DNA of 64,000 bases from Zygnema cylindricum. Lineage: Eukaryota > Streptophyta > Zygnematophyceae > Zygnematales > Zygnemataceae. Shown here one piece after another: positions 36,120-47,600 of the stretch (position 1 is the first letter of the stretch; each line of letters starts with the position of its first letter). The notes beneath the pieces were generated by a model. It was not told the DNA's origin. It searched no databases and saw only the letters and a program-made list of their open reading frames with translations. The DNA lies in assembly GCA_037447655.1 (NCBI GenBank), contig JBBHKE010003166.1, forward strand, positions 9,635 to 73,634, written 5' to 3'. Position numbers and translations under genes: made by a program.

Positions 36120-37347
36120 TGAAGCCACCCAAACTATCATGCAAAAAGCTAAGCAAAAATAGGTCGACGAACAATCATTTGAAATGCATCCTCCATATGC
36201 GTACACAGACGCAACAAACAACATTTAGGGTTTCATGGAATAATCAACATAAATAAACCCTAGGACAAATGCATAAACAATGCATATGAAACATATATAA
36301 AATAACATAAATAAATAATAACACACAAATGCATCACACATAAACAAAAGTATAATCAAATAATCATTATATCATTCAAAGTGCATGACCTAATCGACAA
36401 CCCTAAAATACTACATCTTTGGTCCCCACTTTACTAACCAGCATTGATTATTAATTCCTAACAAAGCTCATTCCTATATATACACTTGTGAGCTGTCAAA
36501 GAATCACTAAGTGTCAAAATAACCAACGTAAATTACGCAACTGTCACTAAATCCTATTTATGCATAATAACCTGTTAGTAAGAGTAAACTAATCGTAAGC
36601 GTACACCTGAGAGTCAAGCAATCGTAAGCGTACACTTGTCTACAAGTACGACATCGTACACACACAAATTAAACTATCGAAACCCTAATTGATCACTTAA
36701 ATATAAACATCATAATAAACTCTAATTTATTAATACACATACGACAAGAAAATGTTTCGTCAAATATTTACACCGACGCATCCACAAATCCGCGTCATAA
36801 GTGACAACTTGCTTAGTCACTTGTCGATAAGTCCACGTAGTGAACCGACATCGCATATGTACGGTCCACCTAATAATACGTCATTAAAGATAATGAGATC
36901 CCTTGAAAATATCGGCGGACGCCGTCCGCCCTCCACGTGTACCTCGAACTACTGCCGAACTTAATCCGTACCTTCTAAATCTTTTCCGTACTGAATATGC
37001 GTCGTTTGCAATAAATGCGCATGTCGCAAACTGTTTTGTACGTGCGACGTAATATTTTAACTTGTCGCATTCCATATTTTTCGTACGCTTCTTCATGTCA
37101 CTTCATTTGTACTTCGTACGTTTCAAACAATTTATATTTCATATCGGATCGCTTCGCGATCCGCCGTACATTTTCAAATGTTTGTTCGCGCCACTCACAC
37201 GTCACTTTAATTTTCTCGTACACTAACTCCCTCGAATCGCAAATCTATTCAAAACTCCACAGTACATCATGTAAAATATATACGCATGAAACGTCGCGTG
37301 CGCACCAAATTTCATGTACGCACGAAACTAAATCTTCAAAAACAACA
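36120..37347 (-). repeat. N2: N1-type LTR, one end trimmed, flanks unmatched
   Basis: It aligns with the N1 LTR but lacks about 35 bp at the 36120 end and has internal indels, so it is older. The other end is intact (TGTTGTTTTTGAAGATT at 37347). Flanks are A2 RT on one side and an A3 LTR on the other, with CAACG and CAAGT instead of a TSD. Recombination between two N-type LTRs, or a deletion, best explains it. Confidence 0.8.
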
Positions 37348-37430
37348 CAAGTTTCCTATGCTTTTTCTTTTAGCTATTGTAATCAATTAAGACCTAGAAA
37401 ACATCTCCCCTAAATCTAGTGATTTCAACA
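37348..37430 (-). repeat. A3 3' LTR, first 83 bp
   Basis: It begins TGTTGAAATCACTAG, as does the A5 LTR, next to purine tract GAAAATAAGGGGAG (37431-37444), and is cut by N2. The rest of this LTR is not in the window. Confidence 0.8.
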
Positions 37431-37444
37431 CTCCCCTTATTTTC

Positions 37445-38767
37445 TAGTCTAATTTTAGTTTCTCTTTTAACCCACACTTTTCTCTGCAGTATTTTAACTT
37501 GGGAGAGGGCACAGGCTTTGTCATCATATCAGCTACCATTTCCCCATCACCTCTATACACAAGATTCACAATTTTGTTTTCAACCTTTTCCCTCACAAAA
37601 CTCAATCTTATATCTATATGCTTTGCTTTAAAATGATGTTTTGGATTGGCTGCAATTGCAATTGCAACCTCATTATCACAATACACTTCATTCACTACCT
37701 TTTTCATATAACCCTGTTCTTTCAATAAAGACTTGACCCACATCAGCTCTTTCATAGCAGGAAAAAGAGGCCATATACTTAGCCTCCATAGTGGAGTGAG
37801 CAACCACCTTTTTTTCCTTGCTTCTCCAACAGGAAGCACCTTTCCACACATATAACACATACCCAGAAGTACATCTTCTCAAAAGTGCATCCCCATAATT
37901 GGCATCACTCCAAGTAGTGATGTTAGTGTGCTCCCCCCCCAAATGTATCCATAAATCCTTGGTTCCCACAAAGTATCTCATGACTCTCTTGGCTGCCTCC
38001 CAGTCTCTCTTCCTAGGATTATCAGAACTTCTACTGAGGACTCTAACTGCTGCTACTATGTTCTGTTTGGTACAATTCATAGAGTTAATCAAGCTTCCTA
38101 CAACCATCTATGTAAGGAATGGACTTCATAAAATGTCTCTCATCTGGACTCATTTGATCATCTAGTATTATCACTCTTCCTTCTACACTCCCATCACTTA
38201 CTTTCTTCAAGTCCATGGGAGTGGTACAACCGTTTGCTTTTTCCATCTGAAATGTCTCAAACATATTTCCGATAGCTACATTCTGAGTAAGTCTGATTAT
38301 TCTCTTCCCTCTATCTCTTTCCATTTGAATCCCCAAGATATATTTAGCTTCCTCTAAATCCTTCATATCAAATTTGCTTCTAAGATCTTTCTTTTACTTA
38401 TTGATCTTTTCCATAGACTTAACACCAGCAAATCATCGACATAAATTGCAATGAAAATCACACCATTCTTATCCTTAAAGATATAGATAGAATGGTCGGA
38501 ACTGATCTGAATATATCCTAGACTGGTGAGAAACTCATCTAGTTTCTTGTTCCATTGTTTGGGAGCCTGCTTCAGTCCATATAAGGAATTTTTGAGCCAG
38601 CAGACTTTGCTCATTTCACATTCCTCTATAAAACCCTCTGGTTGTCGTACGAAGATTTCTTCCTCTAGCTCACCGATGAGGAAAGCGGTCTTGATATCAA
38701 TCTAGTGTATTTCCATGTCTTCTGCTGCTGCCAGACTAAGGAGAATCCTTACAGATGGAAACCAAAC
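37445..38767 (-). pseudogene. A3 RT (catalytic half) and RNase H
   Basis: In minus-strand order: FPSVRILLSLAAAEDMEIH, TAFLIGELEEEIFVRQPEGF, YGLKQAPKQWNKKLDEFL, YVDDLLV (38432-38443), KDLEEAKYILGIQMERD, IVAAVRVLSRS, ITTWSDANYGDALL, HSTMEAKYMA, ELMWVKSLL, YCDNEVAIAIA, KHIDIRLSFVREK and MVADMMTKPVPSPKLKYC. Few lesions. The N-terminal half of RT lies at 49743-50264, on the far side of A4. Confidence 0.88.
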
Positions 38768-39798
38768 TGCAATTCTGTGTCCTCCATTGGACTACAAAAA
38801 ACAGGAAGCCTCTAGATAGATATTAGCTAACCCAATTTTAATGGAAACCATTGCTACCCAAGCAGACAAGCAGACAATCTAATTCCACCCCTATGCAGCC
38901 TAGACTTCGCTGAGTCCGTAGGAAAAAGAATCTCTTAAAACGCCCAACCAGGCGATAAGTTATGAGGAAGTAAAAATGCCAATTTGTATAAACTCTCAAA
39001 GAGAGAGGTGACTGCCTTCCAAATTTTTTAAAGTCTTGATTCCCTCAAATAACTTCTATCTACTAAAGTACGGACGAATCAGAATACTGTATTGTACCAA
39101 AAAGTAATGATACCGGTGTACCTTTTGTACGGCCTATGTACGACAAGGCTATTAAGCGGACGCGTGTCCACTTTTCCCTCGTTCGTACGTTCTTCGGAAT
39201 TCCCTCGACCGAATGTTATCTCTCCACGTGGCGCTAGGTCATGCCACGTCACTAAATGCCAAAGTGACCATTCCAAATCGCAGCGATGATGTGCGATGTC
39301 GGATATGAACCAAAACGCAATCCGAGCCGTAATAAATACTTGTGTGATAATGGTTTCGCTGTTGAAACAAAATGCGTGGTATCCGTTTCAAAATAGTATC
39401 ATACTTCGTACTTTTACAAAACTGTATCTATGCATGCTGTATACAGTTTCAGTTAAATGAATTCATACACTCCCAAATAAATATATATCTATCATGCCCT
39501 ATAACACTTAGCATTGGTCCTAGTCTAATATGATAAAGCTGACAGTTATCGGAAGACCTAACGGACGGCAGTTCCCAAGATCAAGTCCTAGCTCCGTCAG
39601 GTCTCTTTTTAGTAAACTATAATTAACTCCCTGTTAAACTAAGGCAGCCTTGGTTCAACCACCCTCTCTATCCTTTAGTGACTACAACAAGTATGGGGGC
39701 TAGAGAGAGGTGGAGGCAAGCTGTCCATACTTTTCTTTTCCATTTATACCAACATATTTATACCTAAAAAATACTATAAAAATCTATTAATTGCAACA
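38768..39798 (-). repeat. A4 3' LTR
   Basis: 1031 bp, starting TGTTGCAATTAATAG at 39798 and ending ACAGAATTGCA at 38768. It has G-box 39225-39230, five GTAC cores at about 39065-39145, and palindrome arms at 39555-39603. Preserved U5 start: ATG-GAG-GAC-ACA-GAA-TTG. Confidence 0.9.
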
Positions 39799-39810
39799 CT
39801 CCCCATATTT

Positions 39811-39932
39811 TTTAGTCTAATTTTAACTTCAGTTTTTGTCCACCTTTTTCTCTGCAATATTTTAATTTAGGAGAGGGCACTGGTTTTGTCATCATATCAG
39901 CCACCATTTCCTGATCAGATTTATATACAAGA
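39811..39932 (-). pseudogene. A4 RNase H, last codons
   Basis: Contains HLVYKSDQEMVADMMTKPVPSPKLKYC and ends at the stop before the purine tract AAATATGGGGAG (39799-39810). Its upstream junction at about 39933 is with G2 gag; the middle of RNase H is deleted. Confidence 0.82.
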
Positions 39933-40345
39933 TGCCAAATCATTTTCTACAAATAATACTTGTAAGTCAATACAGTGTTTCTCTATACTACCTCCTACAT
40001 ACTTTTGTTCAACTATTTTGGTAACACTGCTAAGCCAATAATATAAAGACGTCTTTGCATACATACTTTCTAAGCACTTCCATAATTCAACTGCCTTTTT
40101 AACACTTAGGTATGACATTACTAAATCCAAAGTCAAGGAGTTCTTGATAACCCTTAGACACTCATGATTTTTATTTTTACATCCATTTGACGTTTCGACC
40201 AAGGTACCGTCCACCACATCCATTAGTTCCATCATCTGGAAGTAGCTCTCGAGTGCACACTTCTAGTAGTGATATTTTAATCCATCAAATATAGGTAGCT
40301 ATGGGTGTGGGCCCATAGCTTGTTGTCCATAGTCCCTTTCAGCCA
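39933..40345 (-). pseudogene. gag: G2 second gag start, truncated
   Basis: It duplicates 43542-43955 with constant offset 3609 and no difference that I can see. It begins MAERDYGQQAMGPHP in U5, has TAG after HP, and continues MMELMDVVDG...FVENDLA before the junction at 39933. The primer site (40307-40320) is AGCTATGGGCCCAC, two changes from the family site. Confidence 0.85.
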
Positions 40346-41260
40346 TGGATTACTCACGGAAACACCCACAGACTACCTCAAAAACAGCTATGTTTCAGAC
40401 AACACAGATTACTCCACAATAAACAAAATCACCTCAATTTGTACCAATGTGCAGTATACCGTATACAATGTAAACTCCCAAAGTTACAGCCAAATCCACC
40501 AATGCATATAGAAGATATAAGCTCCAGAGTCTCACAAAAATAACTGACAGCTTCGCAAACTAACCTTTTAGACTGCTCATAGAACCTTAAAAAGATACTG
40601 GAATAAAATAAAACTTCCCACACATATAGATTCTATGTCATAGAATAACTCCACAAAGTTTCACATGAAAGTACTAAACAGAGTGATCACAACAATAGGT
40701 CAAAGATGCAGAAAACAGTTTGCCATTGCTTTGATAAACTTAACTGCGATACACAAAATATTCTAAGTCCTACTAGTTATACTCAGAGATTTCACTCCTG
40801 AATGTACGGAGGCATACTAGCTGTACGGTATCTACCATCAACCTAAACTATTGCAACTATACCTGAATAGTTCAAGGTATAACAGTTTGAACAAATCTAC
40901 ACTAATAAACTAATTAGCCAAAAGACAAACCAATCTTGCTCAGGATATTTACACCGTCATCTCCGTAATCAATACACGCCATACTATCCGCAGTTGCGTT
41001 ATCTTGACTGCGTTGCAGCTGCTCCGTACCGGCGGCGCCTATTTCAATATTCCGTTTATTATACATTGGATCGCTTCACGATCCGCCGTCCATTTATCAC
41101 AGCTTGTTCACACCACTTAATGAGTCTTTTACGTCACTTTAATTATATCAATCCGTTCGCTCCCCCAATCCGTGAATCTATTCAAACCTCCATATTAAAT
41201 CCAATTAGCAGTTATGCACGAATTGTCTCGTACGCACGAAATTGACTTTTCAAAACAACA
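40321..41260 (-). repeat. G2 middle LTR
   Basis: 940 bp, TGTTGTTTTGAAAAG at 41260 to TATGGACAACA at 40321. Preceded by purine tract AAATTTTTGGGAAG. It differs from 43930-44868 at roughly eight to ten places, all in the U3 half (above about 40780). Confidence 0.88.
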
Positions 41261-42131
41261 CTTCCCAAAAATTTAGTTTCGTGAAACTAGTAAAAATATG
41301 TAGCGTGTAATGCTATGTTGCTTCGCTGCGCTAGTTTAACATCGCAGCGCAGTATGAATACAAAGTACAGCGTGTAGTGCTATGCTGCTATGCTGCGCTA
41401 GTTGGACATCGCAGCGCAGTAAGAATACAAATTACAGCTTGTACTGCTATGTTGCCATAGTACTCTAATTCCACATCGCAGTCCGAGCTACTTCTCTTTT
41501 TCACCATTAACTTCCTCCTCATAGCCTCATCTAGTGAGACTAAAGCTTTCAAATTTTACACTCCCCTAAAGCTTTAGACTCATTAGTCTATGTTTTATGC
41601 AAATATTTCCACTCGAATGGATAAACAAAAGAAAAAAAAAATTTTAAAATTCAAAATTATGTATCAACCTCCACTGTTCATCATAGAAGAATTTGAGCAA
41701 AAACAACACATCACCACTGCTTTGCTGACGTCGCCATTACTCATGCTGCCCTCTACCAATTCCCATTCGCTTGCTGCTTTCTTGCAAAACGTGTCGTGTA
41801 ATAGCTCCCCTTACGCCATAAATGCATAACCCCTGAATATTTAGTTGCGTGCACCTGGAATAGAATAATCAGCGTATAAGTGTCATACATCACCACTCCT
41901 TTCGTTGCGCCGCTATACTGCGTCGCTGTTCGCGACGCGAACTTCTTCCGATGATTCTCCACTGCTTTCGTTGCGCTCTGCCATGTCTCCCGAAATTTTC
42001 CTTCATGAACAAGTCATTGCTTCCACTACCTCCTTCGTCTTCAAAAATACATAAATAAATCTTTTTGTTTTCTTTTCAACTAACTCAACAAGGAAGAATA
42101 CAAATCTAAAATCTTACCAAAAACAAATCGA
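41261..42131 (-). other. G2 3' region with hairpin repeats and a fossil Q-type LTR start
   Basis: On the minus strand CTAAAGCTTTAGGGGAG is followed by TGTAAAATTTGAAAGC at 41560, which matches the purine tract-LTR junction of Q2 (TTTAGGGGAG, TGTTTTTTTTGAAATC). Beyond it lie three ~67-bp units (41302-41490) containing CTGCGCT...AGCGCAG inverted repeats. A GACGTCAGC-AAAGCAGTGGTGATG block near 41710-41740 is shared with the G1 3' region. No coding frame. Confidence 0.7.
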
Positions 42132-43955
42132 ATGCCAAACGAAGTTGTCTTTATAAGACATGCCTGTAATATAGGTTTTTCCAAAATAAAGATTTCTCTA
42201 AATTCACATTCTTCAAAACATGTCCTCCAGAAAATCATTTCTTCGCTCTCTTATCTCGATCACTTTTTGAGCATGTTTTCTTCTACCCTTGATCCTTTAA
42301 ATATTACATCTTCTTTTTGTTTTCTTCATGATCTTTTGTCTTGTTTGAAAGTTTACATTTCTCTCATAGTTTTCTACTCGTTTAATGTCAAAAATACTAG
42401 TTTTCTGTTTCACCTTTATGTTTTTCTCCATAGATTTGCTACTTCCATCAACTTCATTCATCTGAAATATTTCAAATTTGATTATTCTTCTTTTCAGCTG
42501 CACTATTTTAACTTTTGCATATCTATTACATTTTTCACTCGCAGAAACTTCTTTTCTCACTCCAATTTTCTAAACAATTTTTCTTTGTTTTTCTCCTAGT
42601 TCACCAATTTTCACGGCAACCTTATTTCTTGTTTTTGCTTCTAAGTGTCCTTCTCTTCCTTCAACTCCTCTTGCTTTAGTTAACAAACTTTCTTGTAAGC
42701 AATTTTCACTCACAGATTTGTCATGTGATACGGTCACAAAAATCGTGTCCTTCTCTCTTTCGTCCTTCACCACACTATCTTCGGTGACATAACTCTTTCC
42801 ACCAGTTTCCACATTATACACCTCATTCCTAATTCTAGTTTTCTTCATATCTTCGCCCGGTCCTTCTAGAAAAACTGGGTTTAGTCTATTAGTCTTTATG
42901 TTTTAGTATTTTTCGGCTTCCACTTCCAAGTGACCTTCACTTCCTCTAATTTCTCTTACTTCAAACAACTCTTCCTCCTGTGACTCTTTGTTACTATCCA
43001 ATCTGACGTCTGGAAAAGGGACAGACACCAAATCCTTTTCTGTCACCTCCTCCTTTACTCCATTCTAAACACCAGAGAAGGTCGGTAAACACATAAATTC
43101 GTTAACACACGGTGTATGCCTTTTGTCATTTGTCGAGTCTTGTCTCTCACTCACAAAAGCACTTGATTCCTTTCTTGTTGGGGTTCAAACTAGGGTGTTG
43201 TCCCATCCATCTCTAAAATTCCCTGTAACACATGCACTTTTATACGATGGACATACCCTGAAGGTATGTCCTAAATCATTACAGTAAAAACAATTCTTTG
43301 GCCGATCTCCGAACTCACTATTACCTTTAAATTTCTGAAACTGAGACTTAGATTCCTTTATATTCCTTTCACTTGATAAGACCTTTCTATTAACCTTTTC
43401 ATCTAGAATAACTCGTCTAGCTAGAGTTATGCTCCAATCATTTTTATCAATTAAATTCAATCGATCTAGTGCACTCTTATATTCTTTAGGTAGACTTCTT
43501 ATTAACAAGATAGCTTATTGAGCATCTGTAAAGTTTCCTCCTGCCAAATCATTTTCTACAAATAATACTTGTAAGTCAATACAGTGTTTCTCTATACTAC
43601 CTCCTACATACTTTTGTTCAACTATTTTGGTAACACTGCTAAGCCAATAATATAAAGACGTCTTTGCATACATACTTTCTAAGCACTTCCATAATTCAAC
43701 TGCCTTTTTAACACTTAGGTATGACATTACTAAATCCAAAGTCAAGGAGTTCTTGATAACCCTTAGACACTCATGATTTTTATTTTTACATCCATTTGAC
43801 GTTTCGACCAAGGTACCGTCCACCACATCCATTAGTTCCATCATCTGGAAGTAGCTCTCGAGTGCACACTTCTAGTAGTGATATTTTAATCCATCAAATA
43901 TAGGTAGCTATGGGTGTGGGCCCATAGCTTGTTGTCCATAGTCCCTTTCAGCCAT
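42132..43955 (-). pseudogene. gag: G2 gag with long charged C-terminal region
   Basis: Starts MAERDYGQQAMGPHP at 43955 in U5, through primer site AGCTATGGGCCCAC (43916-43929). Capsid blocks MMELMDVVDGTLVET, VELWKCLESMYAKTSLYYWL and RSLPKEYKSALDRL precede zinc knuckle CFYCNDLGHTFRVC. A charged tail of about 300 codons follows, with two related segments (VTEKDLVSV and VTEDSVVKDEREKDTIFVTVS) suggesting internal duplication, ending Lys/Arg-rich. About seven stops but the frame is mostly retained. No pol. Confidence 0.85.
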
Positions 43956-44868
43956 GGATTACTCACGGAAACACCCACAGACTACCTCAAAAACAGCTAT
44001 GTTTCAGACAACACAGATTACTCCACAATAAACAAAATCACCTCAATTTGTACCAATGTGCAGTATACCGTATACAATGTAAACTCCCAAAGTTACAGCC
44101 AAATCCACCAATGCATATAGAAGATATAAGCTCCAGAGTCTCACAAAAATAACTGACAGCTTCGCAAACTAACCTTTTAGACTGCTCATAGAACCTTAAA
44201 AAGATACTGGAATAAAATAAAACTTCCCACACATATAGATTCTATGTCATAGAATAACTCCACAAAGTTTCACATGAAAGTACTAAACAGAGTGATCACA
44301 ACAATAGGTCAAAGATGCAGAAAACAGTTTGCCATTGCTTTGATAAACTTAACTGCGATACACAAAATATTCTAAGTCCTACAAGTTATACTCAGAGATT
44401 TCACTCCTGAATGTACGGAGGCATACTAGCTGTACGGTATCTACCATCAACCTAAACTATTGCAACTATACCTGAATAGTTCAAGGTATAACAGTTTGAA
44501 CAAATCTACACTAATAAACTAATTAGCCAAAAGACAAACCAATCTTGCTCAGGATATTTACACCGACATCTCCGTAATCAATACACGCCATACTATCCGC
44601 AATTGCGTTATCTTGACTGCGTTGCAGCTGCTCCGTACCGGCGGCGCCTATTTCAATATTCCGTTTATTATACATTGGATCGCTTCACGATCCGCCGTCC
44701 ATTTATACAGCTTGTTCACACCACTCAATGAGTCTTTTACGTCACTTTAATTATATCAATCTGTTCGCTCCCCCAATCCGTGAATCTATTCAAACCTCCA
44801 TATTAAATCCAATTTGCAGTTATGCACGAATTGTCTCGTACGCACAAAACTGACTTTTCAAAACAACA
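43930..44868 (-). repeat. G2 5' LTR
   Basis: 939 bp, starting TGTTGTTTTGAAAAG at 44868 in A4 RNase H after ITTWS, and ending GGACAACA at the primer site. It shares its layout with the G1 LTRs. Confidence 0.9.
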
Positions 44869-46010
44869 ACTCCAAGTAGTGATGTCAGTGTGCTCCCCTC
44901 CTATATGCAACCATAACTTTCTGGTTCCCACAAGATATCTCATGACTTTCTTGGATGCCTCCCAATCTCTCTTCCTAGGATCATTGAGACTCCTATTGAG
45001 TACTCCAACTGCTGCCGATATGTTCGGCCTGGTACAGTTCATTAAATAGATCAAGCTTCCTATGACCTGTCTATAAGGGATAGACTTCATAAACTCTCTC
45101 TCCTCTGGACTCTTCTGATTATCTAAGATCATCACTCCTCCTTCTACACTCCCATCACTTACTTTTTTCAAGTCCATAAGAGTGGTACAACTGTTAGCCT
45201 TTTCAGTATGGAATCTCTCAAGCATATTACCTATTGCTTCTTTCTGAGTAAGTCTGATAATCTTTTTCACCACTTCTCTCTCTATTTGGATCCCCAAAAT
45301 GTATCTTGCCTCACATAAATCCTTCATATCAAATCTACTTCTAAAATCTTTCTTTAGCCTATTAATCTTTTCCAAAGATTTACTAAACTCAAGCAGATCA
45401 TACACATAAATTGCAATAAAAATGAAACCATTAGATAGAATGGTCAGAGCTGATCCGGATATGTCCCAGACCAGTGAGAAACTAATCTAGTTTCTTGTTC
45501 CACTTTTGGCGGGCATGATTTAGTCCATACAAGGACTTTATGAGCCTGCAGACTTTGCTCTCTTTCCCATTCTCCACGAATCCCTCTGGTTGCCGTATGA
45601 AGATTTCTTCCTCTAACTCACCATTGAGAAATGCGGTTTTAATATCCATCTGATGAATTTCCATGTCTTCTGCTTTTGCTAGACTGAGGAGAATCTTTAC
45701 TGATGGGAACCAAACAACTGGAGCAAAAGTCTACTCATAGTTAATCCCCTCTTTTTGGGTGAACCCCTTTGCTACCAAACGAGCCTTATATCTCTCAATA
45801 GTATTATCTGGATTCAGTTTTAGTTTAAACCCCCATTTACAGTCGATAGGTTTTCTGTCTGGAGAACAGTCCGATAGTTCCCAAGTATTTACTTCCATGA
45901 TAGAGGCCATCTCATCATTTATGGCTCTAATCCATCTGTCTATCTCCGTGCTGTTTTACTGCCTCCGAGTATGACTGAGGCTCATCTGGGTGAGATAGCT
46001 TGGTTACCTT
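44869..46010 (-). pseudogene. A4 RT and first part of RNase H
   Basis: In minus-strand order: INDEMASIMEVNTWELSD, KWGFKLKLNPDNTIERYKAR, MDIKTAFLNGELEEEIFIRQPEGF, YVYDLLEFSKSL (catalytic site 45397-45408, second-position Asp of DD changed to Tyr), KDLCEARYILGIQ, CTRPNISAAVGVLNRS and LHIGGEHTDITTWS, where G2 inserts. The Asp loss alone would abolish polymerisation. Confidence 0.88.
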
Positions 46011-47240
46011 GTGAGCCGCCTGTTTTTCTTGAATCCTTTTGCTGCTCCTTCTCCCCCCCTCAAACTCCGAGGCTGGGATGGAGGGAAGTCTTGGATTTCT
46101 CCTTTCTTTCTCATCGGCTCCCCAGTGCATGGAAGCCGGATCCTGTCCCTCCTCTTCTGTCTCTTCGAAGTCCATAGGAATATGTGACGTTTCCGGTGGA
46201 TTGCCTGTGTCTTGGATCTCTCCTAAATCTGCAATCCCTGTTTCACTCATGTCTGTTTTGGGAAGGATTGAGTCCTCCTCATTTTCAGACTTACATGTGA
46301 TTCTTATCGTTTTGGTATATTTAAAAGGGTTAAATGATATTCCTTCATCCATGACAACTAGGTGTTTGACCAGAACGATATATTTCTCTACTAAGTCATA
46401 GACTCTATATCATTTGACATCCTCATCATATCTTACAAATTATTCAGATTCTCCCTTAGCATCTAGTTCCCAGATTTTTCTTATTCGTGTCAAGCTTGTT
46501 AACTTGGCTACCAAATGCTTTACGGTGAGAGATATTTGGTTTCCTTCTAACCCATCTCTCATAAGGTGTCATTCCTTTTACAGCTGAGGTAAGGACTATA
46601 TTCTTAATGTGGTTGGAACTGTTCATGGCCTCTGCCTAAAATTTCTTTCCTATTTTCTTGTCGGCCAAAATACTACATGCACTATCTCCTAGTGTGCGAT
46701 TCAACCTCTCAGCTACCCCATTTTGTTCCGGGTTATATGGTACGGTTTTCTAGTGTTGAACTCCCTCATCTATGAAGTATTCCTCAAACTGGTTAGAGGT
46801 ATATTCCTCCCCATTATCACTCTTTATCCTCTTAGTGGGGGTTCCATGCAACTTCTCACTCCAAGCTATATATTCTTTGAAGTAAGTTGATGTTTCGTAC
46901 TTTGTTTTTAGGAAGTAGACTCTAGAGTATCAAGACCAGTCATCGGTTATTGTCAATATAAACCTCTTTCCTCCAACCGAAGGCAATTTTGCAGGTCCCT
47001 AGATATTTGTGTGGACTAGATCTAGTACCTTCCCACCTCTATATGTGGCGGCTTTGGGAAAGGGAAGTCTGTGAGCCTAACCTTGAGCAGAGCCACTACA
47101 AACTGAATGCCTTCTACTACCCCAAGCTTTTTCGTTTCCCTCAACCTATCAAAATGCACATGCCCCAAATGTTTATGCCAAATCATCAACTTAGGAACAC
47201 AAACATAGTAAGCATTCTTTTTTTCATTTTTTAGGTTAAG
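46011..47240 (-). pseudogene. A4 integrase and linker
   Basis: Contains PKLMIWHKHLGHVHFDRL (zinc part), catalytic blocks with several stops in the 46.4-47.0 kb stretch (for example a stop in the segment equivalent to HSDVWGP), and the linker LPSIPASEFEGGRRSSKRIQ before RT, which matches the one in A1. Confidence 0.82.
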
Positions 47241-47600
47241 CTTAAACATTCCTTGGCTGCCCTTATCTGCCGTGAAGTAAACTTCATCCCCATACTTAGC
47301 TGTAAGGCCTCCCTTTTTAGTGAAGGTATCAAACTCTTTGTCATCTAACATAGATGTAGAGACAAGATTTTTACTAAGCTGTGGAATGTAGAGAACATCT
47401 GAAAATGTGAGTATAGAAGTCTTACCCTCTACTAAGTCTTTCAGATCTACTGATCCCACTAGAACTGTAGTAACCACTCTCCCATCCCCATACTCTATTT
47501 CTACAGTAGGGATTTTCCTTAGCTTAGTGAAGAGGTCCTTCTCATGACACATATGCATGGATGCACCTAAGTCTATGATACATCTTTCCTGTGGAGCTTC
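47241..47600 (-). pseudogene. A4 protease
   Basis: CIIDLGASMHMC shows catalytic Asp retained but Ser of DSG changed to Leu. IEYGDGRVVTTVLVGSVDL and FSDVLYIPQLSKNLVS follow in an open frame. A1 has the same domain with a stop at the neighbouring position. Confidence 0.85.

Larger units (their letters stand above)
39933..44868 (-). mobile_element. G2: tandem gag-only element inside A4
   Basis: In minus-strand order: LTR (43930-44868), gag (43955 to about 42132), 3' non-coding region (to 41261), LTR (40321-41260), then a second primer site and the first ~130 codons of gag (40320-39933). So it is LTR-gag-LTR-gag', a tandem sharing the middle LTR, with the end lost into A4 RNase H. No protease, integrase, RT or RNase H is encoded. 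The gag is homologous to that of G1 along its whole length. Confidence 0.85.

Noticed and set aside
41590-42600. Plus-strand frames with Phe/Ser-rich content in G2
   Set aside because: They are the complement of the Lys/Glu-rich gag tail coded on the minus strand.
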